Of a DNA stretch of 64,000 nucleotides, positions 21,750-34,044 are shown in pieces. The stretch covers positions 14,890,804 to 14,954,803 of the forward strand of contig OX235277.1 of assembly GCA_944472155.2 (NCBI GenBank), in the 5' to 3' direction. The position numbers were made by a program, and so were the translations under genes. The DNA is from Trichobilharzia szidati. Its lineage: Eukaryota > Platyhelminthes > Trematoda > Strigeidida > Schistosomatidae. Under the pieces are notes generated by a model. It was not told the DNA's origin. It searched no databases and saw only the letters and a program-made list of their open reading frames with translations. Positions within the stretch are counted from its first letter, which is position 1. Each line of letters starts with the position of its first letter.

Positions 21750-22650
21750 CAGCTACTTCATCCAGGATACAACCGTCATGTGTAAAAAGCATTGTGTGAG
21801 GTTTTTGGTGATTGAAACATAACGAGATGTATAGATTACTAATAGCAAATTAAATCTATTAAAGTTACTGAAAGTTATTCACTTGCGTTTCACTTCATAT
21901 GTTCCGATGAAGTGAGCATTATAAGTAGATGCGGAGGGAGCTTGTTAATTGTTTACTTCACAGGCTTGAAGGCGTAAGGAAAAACTGATTTAACCTTAAA
22001 AAATATATATGTATGAGTGTGTATTTATTTTCGAATGTATATATATATATGTATGAATATACTTTGTCACTAAATGTCACCGTGAATATTTGAACGTCAT
22101 TCAAAGAGATCTTGGTTACTAATGCTTCACGTGAGTGTGAAATCTATGTTGGGAAATGAATTGATGCAGTATGTAAGAATCACTTCCCCTATGGAGCAAG
22201 ATGATTGTGGAAATATCCATTTTTGAACGTAAAGTTGAGAAGTAAATAAGACGGGACACTCGATAATCTGTATATACTGAGGTCTCATGGATTTGTCCAT
22301 ACCTAAATTACAACTGCGTCGTCTATTTATTCTTTGTATGCATAAAGGTTTTTATCACTATTTCCTCTTTTGAGATAATTGACTGTAACTTGAAACCCTT
22401 GTTAGATCTGGAATAACTGCCTAGATAACATGAAAATGGTTATACAGCAGTTTGATTATGCATTATCAGTTAGGATGATTTGTAGTGCATCATTCTAATT
22501 AGAGAAAATATTTCCATCTAAATTTTCAGTTGATTTAAGAAATAATTGATAATGAGATAGAATAAGTACATAAATTACTCACTAATATTTTATATCCAGC
22601 AAGTAAACAGTGACCTTTACACTACATTCTATTTAAAGTGTTATGCAACT
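21750..22650. other. No gene recognised
   Basis: AT-rich. 22,025-22,200 resembles 18,140-18,300 (a stretch within the minus-strand PLE) including GAATATACTTTGTCACTAAATG, so at least this part is PLE-derived. A short TA microsatellite lies near 22,037. Nothing else was recognised. Confidence 0.5.
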
Positions 22651-22849
22651 TCATGCTTAGCATCATAAACGCTCTGAGCGATCCTCTGAAGAAGAATTTG
22701 ACTGACAACAATACGTACTGTGAATTGAAACCCCGAGGGTCCTGTTTCCCGGACATGTATGGCCTAGCATAAAACACGAAGAAGATGTTCCTGTGAGATC
22801 TAAATTGTTCATGATAATAAGATTGCTCGTTGAATTGTTGAACCCGTTC

Positions 22850-24130
22850 CTCCGTGGCTGGCTTAACACCAGTTACGGACTCATTTTATTTCTTTGTAAG
22901 CGTAATTCGTATGAACGTTCCAAATAAGCTCTTCACGCCATTCGATGAAACCTACATGCTCAGAATGATCACAATCAATGAAACTATTCAGATTGTTTGT
23001 CAGCAGCCTGATCTTGTCCCACTACCAGAGTTGGAATTCAAACGCCAATGCTAATGTCTACCGTGAGCGTTCAGTTCTTGTTTGACAACACTTTTTACTG
23101 CCAAAAGTATGGTGAAGCCATGGGCAGTCTACTTAACCCTCTTTGAGGAGACATCTTCGTGTCAAACTTTGAGAAAGCAAAGTTGAACCATGCAAGTGAC
23201 GAAACAGCTTCCTATCATCAATATGTCAGTGACACTTTTGTAGTTTACAACAATGGAAGTCATGTTTCCTACCTACTTGTATTATTAAACGACGCATATA
23301 CAAATATTGAATTTACTATGGAAAATGAAAATGATGGAAAACCCTATTTCCTCGACAATGTCATGCAACGCCTGGTAGATGTTAGACTCCAGGGATCGAT
23401 ATATTCATAGCCGATATGGAATGGAAAGCGCTGACATTGCAATAGATTTTCTCCAAATAGATGTAAACGAGCATTAATCAAGACTATGCCCTATAGAGAG
23501 AAAAGAATATGCTCTGTAGAGAAATTAGAGTAGGAATTCACGATTCTCGAAAAAATGTTGAAAAACACCATTTATACTGAAAGTTTCATCAACAGGTATG
23601 GAAGATGTGAAAGCTCAAACATCAAACAAATCACAAGGAGAAAAAGCCTGTCTTCATTCAGCTACATTTTAAAGGTGATCATACTGCAGCAATTAGAAAC
23701 AGAAGACTGAATAGGTCACAAGTCAGAGTCGATCCTGAGGCTAATTTGTTTCCTGTCTACTAACCAACATGCTCTTTGATGCAGTCAAAAGTAAACAAAT
23801 ACCTTTCTCAAGTTAACTTCAATTATATATGCGAATATACGTGTATCTGTGGGTGCCGTTGCATTGGGAGAGCAGAAAGAATGACACACCTTCGATTTTC
23901 TAAGCACCTACGTCTACGTTTCAAGGTAACAAACACTAATAATAGTGCGATTACCAGACATATCCTTGATGCAGGTCATGAAGTGGAAATCGCGAAATCT
24001 TTTAAAGAAATCAATAGACAAACGAGTTCAGTCCACTTCAAGTTTGCCGAAGCAATTTTACTAAACGTTTGGAAGCAGATTAATTCGTTCAGAAGGAAGG
24101 AATTATCAATCTTTTCTAGCACTGCTAACT
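22850..24130 (+). mobile_element. Penelope-like element, second family, RT plus GIY-YIG
   Basis: Reading frames 22,854-23,054, 23,159-23,410 and 23,776-24,132 are successive frameshifted pieces. The catalytic box is YVSDTFVV, with the first Asp replaced. It is followed by MENENDGKPYFLDN, KAKSFKEIN-type sequence and a GIY-YIG-like region YTCICGCRCIGRAERM with HLRFSKHL and ITRHILDAGHEVEIAKSF. The CxCG pair before the IGR motif is typical of PLE endonucleases. The replaced Asp and frameshifts show it is dead. Confidence 0.8.
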
Positions 24131-24139
24131 AGATTTCTG

Positions 24140-24735
24140 TATTCTCTCTTTCATTTGATTGCACAAGCGTAGACTTACACCTCACCCTTCTGATAAAGCA
24201 CAATTCTGATTGCCTCATGTTCATGCGATTTCAGTTGAACTCAATAAATTTTTACCTAATTTATAAGTCACTCATAATTTTAAGGATCTCTCGTCTTTAT
24301 TACGCATCTCCATTACTATCGAATGTAAACACTAACTTTGTTCAAACTTGGACTGCCTGCGTAAAAGACTATATATAAGTTATTTTTTGCGCACCATTCA
24401 CTAATTCCATCACCTCTAAACGGATATCATGGAAAATCTACAAGCGTAATAAAAACTTTATGTATATAATGATAATAATTTCTTTAAGATAAAGGCGGTC
24501 AATGAGAATGAAATGAATCAAATGATAGTACAATATTATTCTACACACCATTGTTGTTCTCGCTTCATTCGAATTCATCAAGGCAAAATGAATAAAAGAA
24601 AACTGCAGTGATACTGTTAGGAATAAAGACAAACTAGATTTTAATCAAGTGGTAAAAATCCCGAAGAGGAACCAATTTGAAATGAAACGCTGTATATTTT
24701 GGTTTATTTTAATAAGAGTGAAACAAAACGTAGTA
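24140..24735. other. Junk between two PLEs with an inverted fragment of repeat R
   Basis: 24,500-24,640 matches 47,640-47,740 (CACACCATTGTTGTTCT, GAATTCATCAAGG), i.e. repeat R in reverse orientation. The tail AATCAAGTGGTAAAAATC joins the following PLE. No gene seen. Confidence 0.5.
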
Positions 24736-24739
24736 CAAA

Positions 24740-25720
24740 ACTTCGCCAGCCTCCGAGTCTGCCTGCATCAATAACTTGATCTAAGTTGTCAGAACCCACG
24801 TGAATGGGTCAAATTAACACACAGTGACTTCATATATTGAATCTCCGTTTTGATTCCGTCACTATTTACAGCTTCCAGGAACTCGAGACACCTAATGGAT
24901 TCCCGCAATCACTTCAATAATTCCTCTTTCCGATTTCTAGAGAAAATCAGAGGTACTGAAACAGATGATCAAGAAATAATGATGACTTCTAAAGTCACAG
25001 CATTATATACCTCAGTCGCACGGAAACTACCAAATGAGACCCTGAAGCAACTACTCAGCAACGATAAACGCCTCCCACAACAATCAAAAGAGCTACACAC
25101 AAGTAGGATGGAGAGCATAATTTTATGCCTTACAAAAAACTCACAATTCAAAGGCCAAATATATGATCAAGTTAATGGAACGCCAATGGAACCGTCAATA
25201 TCACGTTTGATTGCAGAAGCAGTTACACAAGGAATCGAAGACGTAAACCTAGCAGCGAACAAACTTAAACGTAGATGAAACATTTTTTCACTCTAAAGAA
25301 ACGAGTTGGATAAAGCTGACAAATTATTAATCAACGTCATCAACGCCATCAAAATCAGAAGAAAATAAGAATCTGAGAAAGAAATCCCTTTTCAAGACGT
25401 CTTAGTCAAGCGAACTACCGCGAAGGAATTACATACACAAGATTATAGAAAATCAACTTATACGGACCGAAAACTCAATTATTAACTTCACAATCAAATG
25501 ACATGCTAAAATTATTGTGTGTACAAACACTATTTCAGAAGGCCAGGACTCATTGAGCCATTCCTTTTAAAGTTGAACTGAAGAAAGATATTCAATGCAT
25601 GTCTTTCAAAACTGAATATGAAAGGAATTTTATCAAAAGACGAATATCCAAGAAACGAACGAGAAAATCAAATGACATATACCACCCTTTGTTGACTATT
25701 CTCTATTCTGATCCATCGAA
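24740..25720 (+). mobile_element. Penelope-like element fragment (RT fingers and palm), first family
   Basis: The frame 24,850-25,278 reads VTALYTSVARKLPNETLKQL (motif A region) and DQVNGTPMEPSISRLIAEA (motif B region). Just after, the catalytic box is degraded to VDE and the rest is broken by frameshifts up to about 25,720 (CVQT, KEFYQKT). It is the same family as the minus-strand copy at 17,590-19,680. Confidence 0.8.
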
Positions 25721-25739
25721 TTGTGAGTATATACATATG

Positions 25740-25960
25740 CACATGCATATAATTAATCACAACAATTTTCTAATTGTTATCAGTATCGGATTAGTGCCAC
25801 TCAGATGAAATATATTGTTCCTGTAACTAACAAGACCAAAGTAGTCTGTTGATAAAGAAACAAAACACTGGCGTCTTGTTGTATTTAGGAATATTTCGAC
25901 GTTATTTATATTATCTATCTGTGTACAGATATTGGAAGGATATAGCATATATGGAACAGT
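25740..25960 (-). other. Conserved open segment of unknown origin, middle-block copy
   Basis: A minus-strand frame reads NINNVEIFLNTTRRQCFVSL then STDYFGLVSYR and ITIRKLL. The same frame stays open at 53,125-53,340 (minus) and 56,983-57,243 (plus), with about ten substitutions in the most diverged copy. I do not recognise the family. It may be an exon or a repeat-encoded peptide. Confidence 0.4.
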
Positions 25961-26139
25961 TTTACAGATTACTGCATTAGCAATGATAGATATCGACTTT
26001 TACACAAAACGTGTGTTGCTGTGTGCATAAGGATATGAATGTATCATTGTCAAGTGTAAATATATGTAGTACATTGAAAATATTCGATTCGAAATATTCA
26101 AATGAATATTGCAGAAGCATCATAATTTAAACAGAAATG

Positions 26140-27740
26140 TCAAGTGAAACGTTGCACATATGTCAATGTCTATATGACAGTATGCAATTTGAGTTGAGCA
26201 AGAACAGCATTTGGGTATAACTGTTTTATCTCTATTCAACTTTCGCCATGGCTTCAATTAAATTCATATAGGAGAATAATGCTTCGAAAAATGCACTTTA
26301 CACACCAAATTTGTTGGAGTTTACTCTATGCTATGCTTCATGAAATCTATCAATCTAAAAGAGGTGGAGAGGTAATAAAATTTGCACTCTTCGCTCATTA
26401 CTTCTGAGGAGGGTAAAGGTTCGTTCGATCACTCCACCTGTGCTAAACTATGTTGTGCTGCCCTATTTTGACCAAGCTAGCATACACGTATATCCTAGTA
26501 CTTGTTCGCGTTTATAATTGTGCTCTAACGTTGAGAATACTCGACATCCACAACGTAATCCAAAAGGCACTTGCGAAGGAATACGATAGTGCATTATTGC
26601 AGCAATCGAAATTCAAAAATCGAGCGAGTACAAAAGTATCAATTGTGAACACGCAATCTTTAGAGTGATAAACAAATAAAAGTCCAATAACATAGTGAAA
26701 GTATGCTGCGATGATGAGTAATAAAACGGGTCACTACAAATATTCTCAACCACATTCCAAATTTGGCTCTATCCAACTTTAGTTTTCGCATTCAATTTGA
26801 GTATCTTTCTCGTAGTATGTAGATTGACATTCATAAATTCACTCTGAACAATATCCTGCATTATTTCACTTGTCACTTTTGTTTCATTCAGTAAAATTTC
26901 TGGCCAACTTGTCTCATCCGAATAGTCAGCCGGTTTGATGCATGAGACACTAATAACCTGTAAATCTTAGTATTTCTAAACTGCTCCATTTGCGACTTAT
27001 CTAGTTCATGGAAAACTTGACAAATCGCACGACCAATTAATAATTGTCAAAATTCACATAACTATGCTGTACTACTGATTATCAACAGCAAGCAGTATTA
27101 TGTCACACTTTGAGTGAAATTTGATAAACACCTACCCAATATAAGTGTTGACATTTTGCTTTATCTGCAGTAATTACTCTTTTATACATCAGCGCTGTCT
27201 GCACATTATTATCTATTTCTGTTCAACCGTTTGTTGACCATTATCTATTCTGATCCTGTAAGTTGATATCAATGAGCCCTCTCTTCATCTTACATTGAAA
27301 ACAACAAAGAATAACAATAATTCAAAATACGTTTCATGTAAATAATAATATCGATCAATGAAAAACAATTGCAAATAATCAATAAGCGATGCTTATTGAC
27401 GATTGATATTATTACGTAAAGAATCTCAGAAGGTTATACCATGAAAACTGTCTCTTTCTCAGTGAAAAATAAGAACACCCATCAAGATTGTGTGGAATTC
27501 AAAAGTGCAGTAGTGTGGTTTTCTCGTCAGTACTGTTACCAACACTGAAAATACTGCAATCTTCTTCATGCATTTATTCCCCTTGATGAATTTGAATAAC
27601 TTGAAAACAACGATGGTGTGAAGAATAATATTTTAACTTCATGCATTTCATTGGCTTAAATTTTTAAATAGGTACACGATGTATTCTTACTCTCTGTCCA
27701 TCAAACATCTTCAAAAAATGTAGATCCACATATGAAATTA
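26140..27740 (+). repeat. Dispersed repeat R, copy 2, interrupted by an insertion
   Basis: Aligned with 20,300-21,745 throughout, except for an insertion at 26,451-26,738. Together with 25,740-26,140 it forms a segment whose orientation matches the left palindrome arm, whereas the following 27,740-29,850 matches the right arm. Confidence 0.7.
26451..26738. mobile_element. Probable solo LTR (288 bp)
   Basis: Absent from repeat R copy 1, where GCTAAACTATTCTCAG is continuous. The insert starts TGTTGTGCTG and ends CACTACA (TGT...ACA termini). It carries an AATAAA at about 26,675, and the flanks (ACTAT / AATAT) could be a mutated 5-bp target duplication. The short frame at 26,450-26,668 lies within it and is not called as a gene. 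No internal retrovirus-like domains were seen. Confidence 0.5.
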
Positions 27741-27744
27741 GACT

Positions 27745-29820
27745 ATACCGAGTATTGACGTAATACAGGGAGAATGTACAAATTGTGTACTGCTATTGTT
27801 ATACTTCTATTATTATTTTATTCATTCACATTATGCATTCCACTCCTTCACCGGATATTATTCCTCAATACGAAGACCTATTTAAATACACAAAGGATTG
27901 TATTTCTTGATATAAATAAAATAAGAAGAGTCTCCTCGGTAAATCACTTGTTTTGATTTCGTATAAATGGGAAATTACCAGTCGAAATGAACATTTTTTC
28001 ATACTGCCCACTGAAAAACATTATCAGTAGTGTTAATAATACCATTGTGTTTTATCAGAAACATTTAGAAATGTATACATATCAGCAGACTTCATGAATA
28101 ATGAAAAATCATTTCATCCAGACTTCTTTTTCTATTTATTCTGTAAATTGGGTTAATTCTAAAAGCATTGTTTCAAGCCTTCACGCCCAGTAAATGACAA
28201 CATATTCAATCATACTTTTGCAATATTAGTTTATTGTTTCTTTCTGATTATTTCTTCTCACGTAAACTATTCACCACCTAATATGAAACAGGTACAGAAA
28301 GCGTCTCAATATGAATGTGCGTTATGTGATGCAGCTCACCACAATCCTGTAAACTCTGTAGACTGTTTTCAGCAGGTTTGGTTAGGGGCAAAATATTCGA
28401 AAATATCTGAATATGCCTGCTTTTCACAGCATCGATGAAATTTATTTGCACACATGTATCCTCTTTGTTTTACAATCTGTTTCTGCAGGTACGATGAGCG
28501 TAACAAAGACAAATTGACTTTTTAAAAGAAAATCAATGCTGATCATTGTACACAAAGGTAATTTATTCTAAAATGAACGTCAACCACACCCAAAATCCAC
28601 ATCTATAATTACTTATTATTAGAAATCGATCGTCTTGAGATATTTTAAAATAAAGAAACATTCTCATATTTCTAACCTTTCTCAAAATCATTTTCTTCTC
28701 TCTGTTTTCTAAATATGTAAGGCTGATATTCCTCCAGTAATTGTGAAATTCAGTGTCATTCACCAGTCGTTCACAAGCACCACCACTTTCTAATTTCATT
28801 GTCAATTGTACGCATCGCAATAATTTTTCATGGTTCTAAAGATTCTAGTCATCGTCATCATCATCTTTTGTCTGACAAAATACTCCATCCATAAAATGTA
28901 ATTATGTTGAATGTTTGGTGAATTGGCTTAGCTTCAATTATTATTAGGTGAGAAATTGTTAAATGTTTGGCACGAAAATGCTTATTGCTTTCAATTCCCA
29001 TATCAATCAGTATTGAAATCAACTTCCATTCAAACACAAACTTTGTTAAACATATTGTTTTTTCAAAATAATCATTTTCTTTTATGTATTTTGGAGGAAA
29101 ATTTAGAAGACATGGTTAATCCTACACGTGAATTTGTTTGCGTTGCATGTTCTGAACATTCTTATGACACACGTTCATATCATACACAGTAATATAGAAG
29201 TCAAGATAACATGAATTATTACATTACATTATAGTTGTGTGAAGACGTAAGAACGCCGTAGAAATTTTATTCACTTGAACTTAATATCTAAATTGATATA
29301 TCAAGGCTAAGGAAAAATTATGACGATCAAGTACTGGGTCACGAACGATGAGTTCGTCCAAAATAATTAGCTCGACGGGAGCAGGTGTGTTGAATAATGC
29401 CCGTTAATATGGACAACGGTGATGACTTGTGTTTTCGTTTAGTGCGAATCATAGACATTCTGCAGAAAAAAGTTGAAATTCAACAGCGTTGAAAGTTTTC
29501 ATCAATGAAAGAGGTAAGAGGTTTCTTATTGTTTCTATCTATCAATCATCATTGGATTGCTGAGAATATTTCAGTCTAAATGCATTCTTTGAGCCAGATA
29601 GTTTAGGTGATGAGATTTCATTGTCTCACCGGATATCATCTGCATAGCATACTTCTACATGAAATAAGCTTTAAAAATGAGGGTGTGAATATTGTGTCTT
29701 TTTATGGTTAATTTATCATTTCAATATTTGGATTGTAAGGATTAGATTTGTTTTAACGAGCTGATCATAGACTGATATCATTTAGAGAATCATTGAAAAC
29801 CAGGGTGTACTGGACAGCTG
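27745..29820 (+). repeat. Segment homologous to the palindrome right arm (57,660-59,735)
   Basis: Landmarks align in the same orientation: CTCCTTCACCGGATA near 27,840 with 57,750; TTTCGTATAAATGGGAAAT near 27,960 with 57,880; GTTATGTGATGCAGCTCACC near 28,322 with 58,212; TGAATTTGTTTGCGTT near 29,130 with 59,030; the block at 29,620-29,760 with 59,530-59,680. No gene was recognised inside. Confidence 0.75.
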
Positions 29821-29829
29821 TTTTATTCT

Positions 29830-29945
29830 GCCTATTGTCGATGATTCTCATACTAGGATGAAACAGCAGTTCAGTAATCTGCAGTCCTCAATAATTCTCT
29901 TACTGATATCAATCTGTGATCTACTCGTAAAACAAAATTCAATTA
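29830..29945 (+). repeat. SINE 3' part with degenerate hammerhead, just before copy B
   Basis: Core TCGATGA (29,838-29,844) and GAAA (29,860-29,863), followed by CAGCAGTTCAGTA, parallel the hammerhead at 8,663-8,708. Then come CTCTTACTGATATCAATC and GATCTACTCGTAAAAC. Stem II pairing is poor and stem III has lost its palindrome, so it is inactive. Confidence 0.5.
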
Positions 29946-30148
29946 TTCAAAACCAACCATTGAAAATTATTCTGATGCTCACCAGTGACTTGCTGCAGAA
30001 TGAAGTTTCCTGGGGTTCGAGTGAGAAGTCGTCAGCAGTAAGGTCTATCTAGTCACGTGCGAGGATGGATGTCTTACTGATGACATTGGTTGGGGTCGCG
30101 CTAAACTGCAAATTGGTAGAAGTTAGAATTCATGAGCCATTGAAATGG

Positions 30149-30227
30149 GTCCCAGTGGTTGAATGGTATACGAGCTTAGCTTGTAACCGGAAGATCCTGA
30201 GTTTGAGTCCCAGTTGGTGCGTATTGC
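30149..30227 (+). repeat. tRNA-like SINE head, copy B
   Basis: CCCAGTGGTTGAATGGTATACGAG carries a good A-box-like sequence, GCTTGTAACC a plausible anticodon arm, and GTTTGAGTCC (30,201-30,210) a B box. It is better kept than in copy A (203-270), but the ribozyme part is deleted. It resembles a threonine-type tRNA, yet the stems are incomplete and it occurs as a repeat, so it is not annotated as a tRNA gene. Confidence 0.55.
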
Positions 30228-30580
30228 GTGATTAACAAACTATTTGAGAATTCCTAATGCTTTCTTCTATTTGAAGTACGCGCTGTAAATATTGTGTGGT
30301 GAGCCAATGAAGGCTTCACAAATAAGCAATGCAGATTGGAAAACTCGAATGGACCAACATATTACTCTCTTGAGCTACAAATATTCGCTGTCATATGCCG
30401 ATGGAGATTTCATTATTTATATTTGGAGTAGTCTTTCAGTTGCGGGTTTATTCTCCGAGAAAAAGGCATTTATGAGTGATATCTCTGCATGAGAAAAACA
30501 GTGTAAGAAGATTCCACGTTTGCGAATCTATATCTCCTGGTCTGATAAATATATTGACTTAGTGATAGATCTATTTCATG

Positions 30581-31107
30581 CGGATGCCCGGCGCTCTTCA
30601 CCGGGTTCACTGTCCATTGGATGACAGTCTAGGGGAGATGGCTAAACCCTGATTCCAAACCTCCAACGACTGGCGTATGAAGCTCACTGGAGCTCACCGG
30701 CAGACGTATGGAGAAAGGGCTTGTTGGATGTCCTGGATGTCTGGCCCCATTCAAAAAGGCGTATGAACCGAACTCCGGTCACCGGCTGCCAATGGATAGT
30801 GGACTCCCTACTCCACTCCTACTGCCTTGCAGGTCACACTTGGTTGTGTAAAGGCTAGAGCTGCACTCTCAAACGAAAGGCCGAGCGATTCTGGGGACAT
30901 CAGTCGTACCAAATTCCCACGAAACTTCATGAACTCTCTTACAAACGACTCTCACCATGCCGCGGCATTCCCGTTAAGCGACGCGCATTGTGCTCACCCG
31001 GTGGCCAGTGTGAAAAGTAAGCCTGGGCAGCGATGATTCGAGATGTTCATGAAGCCGGCTCATCCTCCCGTAGGAGATAGCCGAAGTAAAGTAAAGTAAG
31101 TAAGTAA
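30581..31107 (+). mobile_element. Non-LTR (RTE-like tail) retroposon insertion, copy B only
   Basis: About 527 bp of markedly GC-richer DNA (GATGCCCGGCGCTCTTCACC at its start) interrupts a stretch that is continuous in copy A at about 1,203. It ends in tetranucleotide-type repeats (AAGTAAAGTAAAGTAAGTAA). Such tails are characteristic of RTE-clade elements and the SINEs they mobilise. No RT domain is present, so it is a 5'-truncated or non-autonomous copy. The frame at 30,827-31,036 is not a recognised protein. Confidence 0.65.
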
Positions 31108-31109
31108 TA

Positions 31110-34040
31110 TTTTCTGGTAAGTTCTTAAGGATCGAGAAGCTATTTCATGAGTTCAGCATGCTTTGAAGCAAAGGAGGAGCATCACTGACATAAATGTCAT
31201 ATGGTTCTATGAAGTATCTTGTTGTTTTTATCAAGTGGACTATATTTCACTCTTAACTAATTGAGTATTCTGGTTATTCTTTGATTAACGATGATTCTGA
31301 TATATTGTTTAATTATGGTTTGATATGACAATACTAATTCCTGGTGTTTCTGTAAACATTACATCACATTCTGGCATTAACAACATTGTGAAATGTTGAT
31401 ATTGGTGCAAGAATCATCATCATGTGAAAGTATTTTTGAGAAATTCTTCCGAATATAGAATACTATGAACAGTAGAAAATAAAGTAGTTCACTACAAAAA
31501 ACCGCGATCCCTAAAGTGGCTTGCTATTATACCATCGATAGTGTACTTCTTCCTACATTTCAGGTAGAAATCTCCGTTTTGTGTGCATAAATTTCTTTCA
31601 TGAATTATTTATTTTAATGAATGAAAATTGATTATGGGTTATTTCATTAACAAAAGAAATAGGTTTGATATATATGGAAGTCATTTTAGAACACAGTGAA
31701 TTTCACTCTTAAAGAGTAAAAATTCGACCATTTAATTTATCATGTTGAAGATTCGGACCCACTGGTCTTCTGTTCGTCTAATTTTTTGGCCTTCTGTAAA
31801 TGAAAAAACAAATGCTTGTATCCCTTGATAAATGTCCTTTTACTAATCTTTGATATATAAGCTAAGTATTAAAGATATAAACAGCAACTATTTCTAGTTA
31901 ATGTAGCCTGTTTTGAATTGTAATTCTTACAAAAACGCTAAAGGGAACTAGCATTTGATACATAGAAACTGATATATGAAAAGTCGTCTACTTCAAAGCG
32001 GAGGTTTCACAACTCGTTTAAACAATATGTTAGATAAAACTGCAGAAATCTGCCACAAAATGGCATACAATTTTTTGCTAGTAAAGGTGGTCTCCGCAAA
32101 TGTGTGAACAATAAGGAGCACCTCATTTATGTTAGGAGCTGAAAATATTTCGAAATGTGAACAATCGTTTAGTAAACGTACGACATCATTGACCATGAGG
32201 TTTTACCATAATTTTTTCAATAATGAATACGTCCTCACAAATTTTGTGTCGATGTTCAATGTGTAATGTGATCATGTCATTTTGCATCAGATTTTGATGA
32301 TTAATTTCCAAAGTAAACTCAAAATATCAAGTGATTCGAAATGCCTTTGGATGAGAGAATGTATGTGAATTTATTTAACTGTTTCTATGTATATTGTTTC
32401 GATTAATTTATTTCTCGAGGCGAGTCGTGTACACGCTACAATGCTGAAAGGTTCAGTATAATCGCCATTCTGCTTCTTTGTTTGTGTTTTCTCATTTGAT
32501 TGACTTGATTTCTAAGCTTTCAATTTCCCTCTAGACAGTTACATCGCGAATAAACTGACGAGATCACAGAACACAACCGTATAAAAGCATACTCCCGAGC
32601 TGCAAAATAATCTGTATTATTATTTATGCAACACAAAGTCTTATTCTTGTCATCCTTGACATATATGATAATGACGTGGATATATGTTATACATTGTGGT
32701 TGTTTTGGAAGCATTCAGCTGTCTGCAATGGGGTAACATCTCAAAGACCGTACAATATTAATGAAGTGGAAACTTACGTCTTCTATCGATTATTTGAGAA
32801 AAATATATTGAGTATTATTCATCCTTTTCTGTCATCTATAGTTAGACTCTAATTCTTTTAAGTGTGTCATGAACTTGACTTTCGCATTGAAGCAACTGAA
32901 GAGTGAGTGTATTGTCCAACAGAATGAAAAAGAAATAAGGAATTTTGACAGACGCTGAGCATACACTTCGTCAATAACCATCTCAAATCCGAATGTACTT
33001 CTTTGTTCATCCACACAACATTGATGAATGAACAAAACATTCCCCTTCAGGTAGTTATAAAAATGGATAGCCTCATTTCATTTCTCTTCATACATTTCAG
33101 TTTCATGGGAAATATCTTCCGAAGTAGGTCCATTATCCAATCAATCATTCCATGTGATTGCTAACAGACTGCCATAATAAAATTAAGACAATGTTAACCC
33201 TGTAAAATAACACTTTCGTTTTTCCCCTAAACCACATATATTCTAATGACATAGGAAGAAGTTCAACTAATATGGACTCATTGAAATATCAGATCGGATC
33301 GAAGATTTTTGAAAACAGCTCTTGAGATAATTTGAAATAGATTTACAAATGCTGTTCATCTTTTCTAATCACTGGTTCTGATTTATTGATGGTAAAACGT
33401 GTCTAGCACTTAGTTATCTTGACTGGGTTATATCAGTGAGGTTCACACTAAAGTGACTAACATAAGGGACTTGCTAATACAGTCATCAAAATGTTTGACA
33501 CTCAATTTTTATGGCACTAATATATGCACACATCCGAAATCATTTTAGTATTATGGGTTTGTGAATTAGCCTTATGGGACCTCGTGACTTACGTAAACAT
33601 CGATCTATTTACATAATCATTTGTCGGTGGAAAGTGAAAAGTAAGCAAAATGTATATAAAAGTATTGAGAGTAAAAATGGAGTCATCATATACAATTTCT
33701 TCATTTTGTATTATGAAGGTCAATATTACAGATAAGTGATCAGTTATTTCGGGGTTGAATGTTGATGCATTAATACATAATCAGGAATCGTACAATGTCA
33801 CAATCGCAATAAAATTAGGTGACCTTCTTAGGCTTTATGAATCACATACCGGTAATTTACAGTTTGCCATAAACAAACTGGAAGCAACTTTGTATACGGT
33901 AATAATAAGAGATAATAAATAACCTACACCTATTAAGAATAAACCAATGTGAATATACCAAGTTGTTATTTTGCTTTGATTTCAAATTGTACTTCGGAAA
34001 ACAAAAACATTAGATGTCCGAATATTATGCAGTATGTCAC
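31110..34040. other. No gene recognised; counterpart of copy A 1,205-4,160
   Basis: It aligns with copy A with small indels; short open frames are not shared in frame. It may contain the unseen 3' end of the minus-strand MEG. Confidence 0.5.
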
Positions 34041-34044
34041 TCAC

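Noticed and set aside
30149..30227. Functional tRNA gene (threonine-like anticodon arm)
   Set aside because: Stems are incomplete, related sequences occur as truncated repeats with a hammerhead attached, so a SINE head is the better reading.
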